NCBI GenBank assembly: GCA_031288215.1
Contig: JAITRV010000033.1
Coordinates: 1 to 19,629 of the forward strand
From: Spirochaetaceae bacterium
Lineage (GTDB): Bacteria > Spirochaetota > Spirochaetia > Treponematales > Breznakiellaceae
Direction: 5' to 3'
Length of the DNA: 19,629 nucleotides
The first letter of the stretch is position 1. Each line of letters opens with the position of its first letter. Below the pieces are notes generated by a model. The model searched no databases. It was not told the DNA's origin and was given only the letters and a program-made list of their open reading frames with translations. Below are positions 1-8,126 of the stretch, in pieces. Both the position numbers and the translations under genes were made by a program.

Positions 1-78
1 CCACGGACACACACGGACCAACACGGACTTGTTGTTTGAAATTCATGCGTTTGTCCGTGTGGTTCGTTTGGTCCGTGG
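1..78. repeat. Intergenic palindrome of CACGGAC / GTCCGTG units
   Basis: The ends are inverted copies: CCACGGAC at 1-8 and GTCCGTGG at 71-78. The left arm has CACGGAC at 2, 12 and 22, an exact 10-bp period. The right arm has GTCCGTG at 53 and 71 with a degenerate GTTCGTT between them at 62, a 9-bp period. The centre (29-52) is AT-rich and unpaired. The unit could fold into a long imperfect hairpin or present multiple sites to a protein. It resembles intergenic palindromes of GTCCGTG units that I recall from several unrelated environmental bacteria, but I cannot check this. The window begins at its first base, so it may extend further upstream. Confidence 0.75.
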
Positions 79-400
79 TTAAATTTCTTTGGATCTATCG
101 AGTCATTGAGAGTAATCAAGGTGCCGAGACGATTATCCCATAAAAAAGCATGAAAAAAAGTAAATGCAGGAGCCCTGGCATTATAAGGAATTAGGTGAAA
201 AAAAGTGCTTGGAGGGGGTAAATTTAGGCGGAGTTAGGGGTTAACAGGGGGCAGGGGGAATTTTTCAGGGTAATAAGGATTACTTCTTACCCTGGGAATA
301 TTCCATGACCGGTGAAGGCTTTATTCGCGCGTCTGGTTGAATACCCTGCCGAACCTTCGGTTCACGCTCTGCTCCGGGGAGGCTCATCATTGCCGGGAGC
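79..400. other. Gene-free stretch with dyads and G-tracts
   Basis: I see no convincing gene here. Contents: a run of G-tracts on the plus strand (214-218, 237-240, 247-251, 254-258, 268-270); a hairpin CAGGGTAA (266-273) with TTACCCTG (287-294), which extends inward by three more pairs after one mismatch; a small hairpin GAACC-TTC-GGTTC (351-363); and AGGCTC (380-385) with GAGCCT (397-402), overlapping the priA stop codon. None is followed by a U-tract in the direction of priA transcription, so no intrinsic terminator can be called. Confidence 0.5.
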
Positions 401-2373
401 CTATAACAGGCTTACGGGATCCACGTCGATTTCCAGGTAGACCCGGCTGTCCCGGCCCTTTTCGTAATGGTCCAGGATGGTCCGGGCGGCGGTATGGAGG
501 GGGCCCATTTCCGGCCCCCGGAGCAGGAGATGCCTCCGGTGGTTGCCCGCGATGATCCCGATGGGGCATTCCGCGGGACCCAGGAAATCCGCCCCCGGGG
601 GGATCAGGGGGGCGGCGATGGCGGCCAGCCGTTGTCCGGACCGATCCGCCCGGTCCGCTTCCCGGGAACGGAAGGTAAAGCGGATGAGCCGGGTATAGGG
701 GGGGAAGTTCAGCGCCTGCCGCTGGGTCAGCTCCGCGGCGTAAAAGCCCTCCAGATCCAGGGCACAGGCCCGGGTGATAGCGGGGTCCCGAAGCCGCAGG
801 GTCTGGACGATCACCTTGCCGTCGGGAAAATAGCGGCCCGCCCGGCCCGCCACCTGGACGATCAGGGAGAAGGTCCGTTCCGCTGCCCGGAAATCGGGGA
901 GGTGGAGACCCGTATCGGCAAAGACCACCCCCACCAGGCGTACCCCGGGGAAGTTGAGCCCCTTGGCCACCATCTGGGTCCCCAGGAGTATGTCGATGCC
1001 CCCGGCCCGGAAGATCTCCAGGGTTTCTTTGAGGCTCCCCTTCCTGCCGGTGGTGTCCGCATCGGCCCGGCGGAGACGGAGGTTCGGGAAGGTCCGGCGG
1101 ACCTCTTCCTCGATGGTTTCCGTACCGAACCCGGTAAAGGCCGCTTCCAGGGAGCCGCATTGGGGGCAGGCCGTAGGGGGGGGCACGGAGTAGCCGCAGT
1201 AGTGGCAGACCGCCCGGCCTTTGCCTTTGTGATAGGTGAGGGAGACCGAGCAGTGGCGGCAGGTCAGTTCATAGCCGCAACTGTGGCAGTGGTAAAAGTA
1301 GCCGAAGCCCCGGCGGTTGAGGAAGAGGATGGTCTGCCGGCCCAGAAGAGCGGTTTTACGGATCTCCTCCCGGAGTTCCTCGGAGAGGCAGCCCGGGCTG
1401 TGTTCCAGGCTCACCGGACGGATCTCCGGAACGCTTCCCCCGGCCAGGCGGCGGGTCAGGTCCAGCCGCCGGATCCGGCCCTCCCCCATGAGCTTCCAGG
1501 CCTCCGCCGAGGGGGTGGCGGACCCCATCACCAGGGCGGCTCCGGCGAGGGCAGCCCTCCGCATTGCCACCTGCCGGGCGTGGTACCGGGGGGTACTGCC
1601 GGATTTGTAGGAGCCGTCCTGTTCCTCGTCGATGATGATCAGGGCCAGGTCCTGTACCGGGGCGAATACCGCGCTCCGGGGGCCCGCCACGATTCGGACT
1701 TCACCCTTTCGGATCCGCATCCACTCGTTGAGCCGGGCACTGGGGCTCATCCCCGAGTGGATCGTGGCCGCCCGGGAACCGAAGCGCCGTCCGATGGCCT
1801 CCGCGGTCTGATGGGTCAGGGATATTTCCGGTACCAGGTAGATCACCGACTTTCCCCGGGCAAGGAATTCTTCGGCGGCCCGGATAAACACTTCGGTTTT
1901 TCCCGAACCGGTTACCCCATAAAGGTAGAAGAGGGCAGGGGAGGGGCCCTCCCCGGTGATTGCCTCCAGGGCCCGCTGCTGTTCCCCGGAGAGGAGGAGG
2001 CTCTCCCCGGTGATGCCCTCCTCATCCTGAAAGGAGGAGGAGGGCCCGACCCGCCGCCCCGAAGGAATCATCGCGGCCAGGGCTTCCCCCAGACCGCAGA
2101 GGTAATACCCCGCCACCCATCGGGCCAGGGCGAGATCCCCCTCATCGAAGACGGGCGCCTTGTCCACTACCCTGCGCAAAGGCTTGAGGCTTTCCTCCGC
2201 CACATCCCGGGGGAGGAGGGCCTTCTCGGCGATGATGTAGCCCAGGCTTTCCCGTCTGCCGAAGGGGGCCAGGGCCCGTTTACCGGGAGAAGCCGCTCCA
2301 TTGGGGTCCATGAGGTAGGTAAAGACCTCCCGGTCCCGGTGGGGGATGTCGAAGACCAGATCCAGGTAGGGCA

Positions 2374-2374
<1 letters not shown>
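401..2374 (-). CDS. priA: Primosomal protein N' (PriA helicase)
   Basis: PriA is the 3'-5' superfamily 2 helicase that recognises abandoned replication forks and reloads the replisome. The 657-residue product has a short N-terminal DNA-binding region, then Walker A GVTGSGKT (153-160), Walker B DEEQ (249-252), motif SATPSAEAW (285-293), and the zinc-binding insertion with eight cysteines in four pairs (363/366, 372/375, 390/393, 403/406). Helicase motifs GTQMVAKGLNFPG and QVAGRAGR follow. At about 657 residues it is somewhat shorter than typical PriA (around 730), mainly in the N-terminal part. Most PriA proteins have DEEH where this one has DEEQ. The ATG overlaps the stop codon of the upstream glycosylase gene by one base (TGATG), so translation is probably coupled. 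Identification is secure. Confidence 0.97.
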
Positions 2375-3134
<760 letters not shown>

Positions 3135-3138
<4 letters not shown>

Positions 3139-3227
3139 CCCCGCTTGTTCCTTTGAGCATCCGGGGGGAACCGGCCGCCGGAGATCTCAAACGCCCGCAT
3201 GTCCCTGGACATCTTTCTCGACTTCAT
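3135..3227 (-). CDS. Possible 30-codon leader ORF upstream of the glycosylase
   Basis: An ATG at 3227 opens a 30-codon basic reading frame (starting MKSRKMSRDMRAFEISGG) that ends in TGA overlapping the ATG of the glycosylase gene (ATGA junction). A good promoter lies directly upstream, with the -10 hexamer TATACT only six bases before this ATG, so a transcript would start at or next to the start codon. I do not recognise the peptide. It could be a genuine small protein, a leader peptide coupling translation to the glycosylase gene, or chance. No Shine-Dalgarno sequence would be present on the transcript. Confidence 0.3.
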
Positions 3228-3233
3228 GGCCCC

Positions 3234-3262
3234 AGTATAACAGGCAGCGCCGGCTAACACAA
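3234..3262 (-). promoter_or_regulatory. Predicted sigma70-type promoter for the glycosylase-priA pair
   Basis: On the minus strand, TTGTGT (3262-3257) is separated by exactly 17 bases from TATACT (3239-3234). The -35 matches the consensus at three of six positions and the -10 at five of six. Transcription would begin near 3227, giving a roughly 90-base leader before the glycosylase ATG, or a leaderless message for the 30-codon ORF. Confidence 0.5.
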
Positions 3263-3309
3263 GGGAAGAAATGAGGAGGAAACGGTGAACATCCCCTTTC
3301 ACGGATAAC

Positions 3310-3338
3310 TTCTCATTCGTTCTGTTCTAAGCTATACT
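3310..3338 (+). promoter_or_regulatory. Predicted promoter for dam, very close to the ATG
   Basis: TTCTCA (3310-3315), a 17-base spacer, then TATACT (3333-3338). The hexamer ends six bases before the dam ATG, so the predicted start point coincides with the start codon and the message would be leaderless. The only G-rich bases before the ATG are in CATAGG, which does not make a usable Shine-Dalgarno site. Confidence 0.5.
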
Positions 3339-3344
3339 CATAGG

Positions 3345-4247
3345 ATGAGCGGCCTCGATAAAAAATTCCCTTATAAAAAGTTCCCTAATAAAAAGCCCCC
3401 CGAGTTTCTGATTAAGCCCTTTCTGAAGTGGGCGGGGGGGAAGCGGGCGCTGTTGCCGGAGATACGGAAGCAGTTCCCCGGGGATATAAGCCGCTTTACC
3501 TATTACGAGCCTTTCCTGGGGGCGGGGGCGGTCTTCTTTGACCTGCGGCCGGAGCGGGCGGTGATAAACGATTGTAACAGCCAGCTGATCCTGACCTACC
3601 GGATCATCAAGGAGAAGGTTGAAGACCTTATTGCCCTGCTGGGGGAGTATCAGAACAGGAACAATGCGGCGGATTATTATGCCCTGCGGGATCTGGATCG
3701 GGATGCTGCGGAATTTAGCCGCCTGACCGATACCCAACGGGCGGCCCGGCTCATATTTCTCAACAAAACCTGTTTCAACGGCCTCTACCGGGTCAATGCC
3801 CAGGGTTGTTTTAATGTTCCCTACGGAAAGTATAGAAGGCCCGCCATCTGTGAAGCGGAAGTGTTGCGGCGGATCAGCGCCTATCTCAACACCCATGAAA
3901 TAACCCTCCGCACCGGAGATTTTGAGGAGGCGGTGTCCGACGCCGGGGCGCTGTCCTTTATCTATTTTGATCCCCCTTATCACAGTCCGGACAAGACCAA
4001 TTTTACCGGATACCAGGCGGAGGCGTTCGGAGAAGGGGAGCAGCGGCGGCTTCGGGACCTTATGGTGAGGCTGACCCGGCGGGGGGTCAAATGCCTGCTG
4101 AGTAATTCCGACACGGAATATATCCGATCCTTATATGGGGAGGAGCCCTTTGTGACGGCACAGGTCCTGACCAAGAGAAGTATCAGTGCGGATGTATCCC
4201 TCAGGGGTTCGGTTTCTGAGGTTCTCATCCGCAACTGGAAAGACTGA
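3345..4247 (+). CDS. dam: DNA adenine methylase (Dam/DpnM family, D12 class)
   Basis: The product transfers a methyl group from S-adenosylmethionine to adenine N6, most likely in GATC. The 300-residue sequence shows the family motifs in order: KWAGGK (28-33), SAM-binding PFLGAGAVFFD (56-66), NKTCFNGLYRVN (140-151), catalytic DPPY (209-212), LSNSDTEYI (252-260), and a C-terminal RGSVSEVLIRNW. No restriction endonuclease gene is adjacent, so it looks like a solitary regulatory or repair-linked methylase rather than half of a restriction system. The N-terminal tail before FLIKPFLKW is extended, lysine-rich and internally duplicated (FPYKK/FPNKK). There is no alternative ATG or GTG start in the tail, and the predicted promoter allows only a leaderless message from this ATG. 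GATC specificity is inferred from family resemblance. Confidence 0.94.
   Translation: MSGLDKKFPYKKFPNKKPPEFLIKPFLKWAGGKRALLPEIRKQFPGDISRFTYYEPFLGAGAVFFDLRPERAVINDCNSQLILTYRIIKEKVEDLIALLGEYQNRNNAADYYALRDLDRDAAEFSRLTDTQRAARLIFLNKTCFNGLYRVNAQGCFNVPYGKYRRPAICEAEVLRRISAYLNTHEITLRTGDFEEAVSDAGALSFIYFDPPYHSPDKTNFTGYQAEAFGEGEQRRLRDLMVRLTRRGVKCLLSNSDTEYIRSLYGEEPFVTAQVLTKRSISADVSLRGSVSEVLIRNWKD
3366..3395 (+). repeat. 15-bp tandem duplication in the dam N-terminus
   Basis: TTCCCTTATAAAAAG (3366-3380) is followed immediately by TTCCCTAATAAAAAG (3381-3395), with one mismatch. It adds five residues in frame (FPYKK, FPNKK). The run is AT-rich compared with the rest of the gene and could change length by slippage without breaking the frame. 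Confidence 0.85.
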
Positions 4248-4266
4248 AAAGCGTTTCTTTAACGCT
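4245..4266 (-). terminator. Candidate intrinsic terminator of the chemoreceptor gene
   Basis: Read on the minus strand, AGCGTT - AAAGA - AACGCT forms a perfect six-base-pair stem (arms 4266-4261 and 4255-4250) followed by TTTCAGTC. The stem overlaps the TAA stop codon of the chemoreceptor. The stem is short and the U-tract modest. It lies between the convergent dam and chemoreceptor ends (11 bases apart). On the plus strand there is no U-tract. Confidence 0.45.
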
Positions 4267-6472
4267 CAATCTTAAATCTCGATACTTCCTTTACCAGGAC
4301 CTCGATATTTTCCTTGTTCGTCCCGCTGATGGTGTTCACCCGGTTTACCGCCACATTGATCTCATCCGCGCCGGTGGACATCTCGTTCATCCCGTTGCTT
4401 ATCTCCTCGGTGACCAGTTCCAGGTTCTTGCTCTCCTCAATTACCTGCCGGCTCCCCTCAAGCATCTCCTCGGAACTGCTCTTGACGATTTGAGTCACTT
4501 CGTTTAAGTGTCCGATAGCCTCCAGGATCTGTTTGCTCCCCACGCTCTGCTCTTCCATGGCGTTCCGGATGTTCTCTTCCTGGTCCGATACGATCTTGAC
4601 CCCGTTGTCGATGGCTTCAAATTTGTTCAGTACGCTTTCGGTGGACCGGGTTATCTTGTCGATAGAGTCTTTGATCTTCTTGAGTACCATACTGATGGTC
4701 TTGGACTGCTCCCCGGAATTCTCCGCCAGTTTCCGGATTTCGTCAGCCACCACCGCGAAGCCTTTCCCCGCTTCACCGGCATGGGCGGCCTCAATAGCGG
4801 CGTTCATGGACAGGAGATTGGTCTGGCTGGCGATATTTTCCATTACCGCGTTAATCTCCAGAAGGCCCTCGGACTCCCGGGCGATCGCCTGGATGTCCGT
4901 TGCAACCTCCTGAAGCCCCGTGCGCCCCACCTCGGATGCCTCCATCAATTCATTGACATTCGTAGCGTTCTTGACCAGGGTTTGGGTAACCGACTGGATA
5001 TTGGCAAGCATTTCTTCAATAGCCGAGGAAGACTGGGCCACGCTGCTGCTCTGGCGGTCAACATGGTGCTTGAGTTTGTCGATGTTGACGGTGATCTGCT
5101 CCATAGTGGCGTTGGTTTCGGCTACCGAGGAGGACTGATTGATAACCCGCCCCTTGATACTCTGGATATTGGCGGTGATCTCGTTGATCGCCGCCGCAGT
5201 CTCATTCATATTGCCGGCGAGTTCGTTCCCAATATCGAAAAGGGTAATGGCCTGAGTTTTAATGGTAAACACCAGGTTCCGAATCTTCTCCAGCGTTGCG
5301 TTAAAGTACTGGGCCATGTCGCCGATTTCATCCTTAGAATTGACGGTCACCGTTTTGGTGAGGTCCCCTTCACCTTCGGATATATCCTTGAGGGTATGGG
5401 CTACCGTGACGATGGGCTTGGCAATATTTCCCGCCACAAAGAAAATGATCACCGCCGAGATAAACGCCGAAGCCACCCCGATAATGATAGTGAAAACGGT
5501 CAGGGCGGTAACGTCCTCAAGGATGATGTCTTTCTCCGTGCCCAGCATCAGGGACCAGATGGAGCCGGTGGTGCCGATGGAAAAGGGATAGATGATGATT
5601 TTCAAATTTTTCTTGAGAAATTGCGAATATACCGAAAATCTTTTTCCTTCTCCCCGCAGTACCGCATCTTGGGCGGTGGTGATATTCTTGCCGTAAAGGG
5701 TGCCTTGTGCATCCCTGAGGAGTTTCCCGATATGTTCCTCGGCATAACTGGCGATAACCGTACTGTTACCGGAATAAATCGTCATGGCGGTGATGTCCCG
5801 CATGGCCGAATTGTGGATGATATCGTCCACTACCGGCTGAATATAGGCCATATTAATATTTACCCCTACCCGGCCTACCACCTCATTGGTCTTGCGGTGA
5901 ATAACCGGCACGGTAAGCTTAATCGTGTGGGTATTATTACCGGCCACGACCTGGGGTATCGGATCGTACAACATATCCTTCCGGGCGTTCTCTCCGTTCA
6001 TGTTAGCCATAACCGTTTCCACATCGTCATAGGTGAGATGTTCGATTTCCCCGGATCGCCGGGTATGCCAGTTGGCCCACTGGCCGGTTGCGGTACTGCC
6101 GGGCCGTCCCGCGAAAGCGGCATCCCTGCCGGGATCGATGGTATTGGGTTTAAAGACCACAAAAATGGCGATCATCCGTTCCTCGGAGCGCAGAATCGAT
6201 TCCATGAACTGTTCAAAACGGTCCCGCTGCCTGCCTCCTTCGATCTTGTCAAAATCAGACATGGCATCCGCCAGCGTATGGACGGTACGGAAATAGCCTT
6301 CGTACCGCATCTGAATGATCTTGGCCTGTTCCGCGGCAAGCCGTTCCTGGCTGGTCTCTGCCGAATCCATCTGTAATGTAGATGCGCGGTACAGCAAAAT
6401 GATGGATATGGCCGCCACAACGGTGACCACCACCGAAATAACAATAATGCTTAATCGATATTTTAGTTTCAT
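4259..6472 (-). CDS. Methyl-accepting chemotaxis protein with dCache sensor
   Basis: This is a transmembrane chemoreceptor that senses a small ligand outside the inner membrane and controls CheA through CheW. The 737-residue protein has TM1 at about 8-28, a roughly 290-residue extracytoplasmic region typical of double Cache domains (PVIHRKTNEVVGRVGVNI at 190-207), TM2 at about 323-347, HAMP at 348-400, and a long signalling coiled coil. The conserved hairpin tip IASQTNLLSMNAAIEAAHAG...FAVVADEIRKLAENS spans about 547-586. There is no C-terminal CheR/CheB-tethering pentapeptide. No che genes are nearby, so it is an orphan receptor. AAGGAAGGG precedes the ATG by two bases. The ligand cannot be inferred. 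Confidence 0.95.
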   Translation of the reverse strand: MKLKYRLSIIVISVVVTVVAAISIILLYRASTLQMDSAETSQERLAAEQAKIIQMRYEGYFRTVHTLADAMSDFDKIEGGRQRDRFEQFMESILRSEERMIAIFVVFKPNTIDPGRDAAFAGRPGSTATGQWANWHTRRSGEIEHLTYDDVETVMANMNGENARKDMLYDPIPQVVAGNNTHTIKLTVPVIHRKTNEVVGRVGVNINMAYIQPVVDDIIHNSAMRDITAMTIYSGNSTVIASYAEEHIGKLLRDAQGTLYGKNITTAQDAVLRGEGKRFSVYSQFLKKNLKIIIYPFSIGTTGSIWSLMLGTEKDIILEDVTALTVFTIIIGVASAFISAVIIFFVAGNIAKPIVTVAHTLKDISEGEGDLTKTVTVNSKDEIGDMAQYFNATLEKIRNLVFTIKTQAITLFDIGNELAGNMNETAAAINEITANIQSIKGRVINQSSSVAETNATMEQITVNIDKLKHHVDRQSSSVAQSSSAIEEMLANIQSVTQTLVKNATNVNELMEASEVGRTGLQEVATDIQAIARESEGLLEINAVMENIASQTNLLSMNAAIEAAHAGEAGKGFAVVADEIRKLAENSGEQSKTISMVLKKIKDSIDKITRSTESVLNKFEAIDNGVKIVSDQEENIRNAMEEQSVGSKQILEAIGHLNEVTQIVKSSSEEMLEGSRQVIEESKNLELVTEEISNGMNEMSTGADEINVAVNRVNTISGTNKENIEVLVKEVSRFKIER

Positions 6473-6683
6473 AACCCTTCCTTAATTATAAGGGAGGAGT
6501 TTTTTTGAGCCCTCTTCCCGCTCCCATAGGGGTACGGAAACAGGGCAATACAACGAATTTCACCGGTAATCACAACAGCAAGAATGCAAACTCAATAGTA
6601 CCTGCGGGTAAACGGGCAGTTCATTCTTTGTATGAAGAAATTATAAATCTTTCTCAAAATACAATCCTCTCCTGTAAGAAGAT

Positions 6684-6711
6684 AAAACAATTCCGGACCA
6701 TACCGGAATTG
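6684..6711 (-). terminator. Terminator-like hairpin in the presumed chemoreceptor leader
   Basis: CAATTCCGG (6688-6696) and CCGGAATTG (6703-6711) are perfect nine-base arms around a six-base loop. On the minus strand the hairpin is followed by TTTTATCTTC, the layout of an intrinsic terminator. No minus-strand gene lies upstream of it in the window; the next minus-strand gene downstream is the chemoreceptor. It may therefore be a leader attenuator, a transcription barrier, or an operator dyad. On the plus strand no U-tract follows. Confidence 0.45.
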
Positions 6712-6728
6712 CTTCCTTCAAGCAAAAG

Positions 6729-6755
6729 ATAATAAGCATCATACCCTTATGTCAA
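6729..6755 (-). promoter_or_regulatory. Possible upstream promoter for the chemoreceptor
   Basis: On the minus strand a perfect TTGACA (6755-6750) is followed after 15 bases by TATTAT (6734-6729). The hexamers are good but the spacer is short. If used, it would give a leader of about 250 bases running through the hairpin at 6688-6711. The alternative is the TATAAT at 6490-6485, which lacks a -35 and would start almost at the ATG. Confidence 0.3.
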
Positions 6756-6929
6756 GGTAAAATTAAGTTCCGGTAATTGACCAGTGAAAGATTCCCCTTT
6801 CCGGGTGAAAATGCAAACCTTGACAGGGAGAAGAAAGGAGGGAAACGGGATTTTTTTAGATTTTCCGGAGGGATTTTCACGGCGCCCTCATCTTGGCCTT
6901 ATCCGGCATTTTATTTGGCCTTTATATCG

Positions 6930-6959
6930 TTGACTTTTTTCCCGAAAAAATAGTATATC
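6930..6959 (+). promoter_or_regulatory. Predicted promoter for the TPR gene
   Basis: TTGACT (6930-6935) matches five of six -35 positions and is followed after 18 bases by TATATC (6954-6959), a four-of-six -10. The ATG lies 12 bases downstream, leaving an untranslated leader of only about five bases and placing the GGGAG motif (6963-6967) at or before the start point. Confidence 0.4.
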
Positions 6960-6971
6960 CTTGGGAGAAAT

Positions 6972-7967
6972 ATGTATAAGGAAAATAAGCGGTTTGATTA
7001 TAAGGTTCGTTTCCGCTGGAAACGGATTATCCGTTTTGTGATGATGGTAATTTTTTCGGGGCTCCTCATCTCCGGCGGCGGGATGTTCTTTTTGACCTTG
7101 AAGAATAGAGACGGAAATGAACGGAGGATCCTGCGGCAGCTCTGGGAAACAGGGGCTTACCGGGAGGTCTTTGATCTATCCGGGACGGAATTGGAAAAAC
7201 ATCCTCTGGATTACTTCTTTCTTACCACCCACGGATTTGCGGCCTATCAGCTTGCCCTGGCCCAGATCAACAACAATGATACCCGTACCTATGTGGACGC
7301 CTGTATCTGGTCTTTACGGAAGGCCCTGCTTATCCGGGAGGGGGCCAAAGACGGGGGGATCCGGTATGTCCTGGGGAAGGCCTATTATGCCAAGGGGTCA
7401 GGCTATGCGGACCTGGCGGTGAAATTCCTGGAAGAAGCCCGGGAGCTTTCCTATACCGCCTGGGATATCCCCGAATACCTGGGACTGGCCTATGCGGGGA
7501 TCCACGATTACCGGAGGAGTGTCGCCGCTTTTACCCTGGCCCTGAATCCCCCGGAGCTTTCGGGGGAAGGTTCGGAGATTTCCGGGGAAGGTTCCCCCGG
7601 AGACGGACCGGATTACCCCCAGGATCTGCTCCTCTTAACCATTGCCCGATCCTACCTGGAACTGGAGGAATGGGACGCCGCGAAGGCATACCTCTGGCGC
7701 TGTGTGGAAACATCCCGGGATGCCGAGCGTATCGTGACGGCCCGGCTGCTTCTCGGGGAGGTTTTAGCGAATTCCAATGATAGGGCGGGAGCGGAAGCCC
7801 AGTATCTTAAGATCCTTGAAGAAGCGGGGGAAAACGCCGAGGCCCATTACCGCCTGGGAGAATTGTACGCCGCGGGAGGGGACACCACCAAGGCCCGGTT
7901 TGAATGGCGGACCGCCTTACGGATAGATCCGACCCATAGGCAGTCAAGACTTAGGCTTAATATATGA
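6972..7967 (+). CDS. Membrane-anchored TPR protein upstream of mreB
   Basis: The 331-residue protein has a basic N-terminus, one hydrophobic segment at about 19-41, and then a helical region with tetratricopeptide-like repeats. The clearest are near 165-195 (IPEYLGLAYAGIHDYRRSVA) and 290-320 (AHYRLGELYAAGGDTTKARF). The topology is probably inside-to-outside with the TPR domain in the periplasm, but a cytoplasmic orientation is possible. A glycine/serine/glutamate linker with two SGEGS units (197-208) interrupts the repeats. TPR proteins usually act as protein-binding scaffolds. Position just before mreB suggests, without proving, a role in cell shape or envelope growth. GGGAG precedes the ATG. 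Confidence 0.8.
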   Translation: MYKENKRFDYKVRFRWKRIIRFVMMVIFSGLLISGGGMFFLTLKNRDGNERRILRQLWETGAYREVFDLSGTELEKHPLDYFFLTTHGFAAYQLALAQINNNDTRTYVDACIWSLRKALLIREGAKDGGIRYVLGKAYYAKGSGYADLAVKFLEEARELSYTAWDIPEYLGLAYAGIHDYRRSVAAFTLALNPPELSGEGSEISGEGSPGDGPDYPQDLLLLTIARSYLELEEWDAAKAYLWRCVETSRDAERIVTARLLLGEVLANSNDRAGAEAQYLKILEEAGENAEAHYRLGELYAAGGDTTKARFEWRTALRIDPTHRQSRLRLNI

Positions 7968-7986
7968 CCCTTTTGGGATCGAGAGA

Positions 7987-8007
7987 GCCCCTCCTCCGGG
8001 AGCGGGC
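7987..8007 (+). other. GC-rich hairpin between the TPR gene and mreB
   Basis: GCCCCTCC (7987-7994) pairs with GGAG-C-GGGC (7999-8007) with a one-base bulge and a four-base loop. No U-tract follows, so it is not a standard terminator. It may slow polymerase or stabilise the 3' end of the TPR message. Confidence 0.4.
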
Positions 8008-8033
8008 CCCCTATAGCCAATTTGCCGAGGTTC

Positions 8034-8042
8034 TGATATAAT
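8034..8042 (+). promoter_or_regulatory. Extended -10 promoter for the mreB operon
   Basis: TGaTATAAT at 8034-8042 is a perfect extended -10 element (TG, one base, TATAAT). No good -35 is seen at the expected spacing, as is tolerated for extended -10 promoters. Transcription would start near 8049, about 78 bases before the mreB ATG. Confidence 0.55.
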
Positions 8043-8126
8043 TACACTTGTTTTAAGAATGTGTTATCCTTGGAATTACCCTTGCGGGTTTATGGATATG
8101 CAAGGCCCCAGGCCCACGGAGGAAAT

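Larger units (their letters stand above)
6473..6971. other. Gene-free AT-rich region between divergent chemoreceptor and TPR genes
   Basis: Contents include a short hairpin CCTTA-ATTA-TAAGG (6480-6493), whose minus strand contains TATAAT and part of the chemoreceptor ribosome-binding site. Another minus-strand TATAAT is at 6645-6640. A perfect hairpin at 6688-6711 is listed separately. Inverted nine-mers TGTCAAGGT (6750-6758) and ACCTTGACA (6817-6825) each contain a TTGACA hexamer and point away from each other. A T7 run is at 6851-6857. A TTG-initiated 75-codon plus-strand ORF (6505-6732, preceded by GGGAGGAG) exists but shows no recognisable protein features; I do not call it as a gene. Confidence 0.5.

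Noticed and set aside
1..78. CRISPR array reading of the CACGGAC repeats
   Set aside because: Units are only seven bases with two- or three-base gaps and invert across the centre; there are no spacers of 30-40 bases and no cas genes.
4508..6376. 622-codon plus-strand ORF opposite the chemoreceptor
   Set aside because: Same codon-aligned antisense effect; the translation shows no domain, and the minus strand encodes a complete chemoreceptor.
6505..6732. 75-codon TTG-initiated ORF with a strong GGGAGGAG upstream
   Set aside because: The product has no recognisable fold or motif, the purine run is the complement of the chemoreceptor's upstream region, and the ORF spans a terminator-like hairpin. 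Conservation would be needed to revive it.
6820..6857. Plus-strand small RNA from TTGACA (6820) to the T7 run (6851)
   Set aside because: No -10 hexamer at proper spacing, and the stem before the T-run has a bulge and a six-base gap to the Ts.
8061..8126. 22-residue N-terminal extension of MreB
   Set aside because: It does not match the MreB family, and the ATG at 8127 has GGAGG directly upstream.
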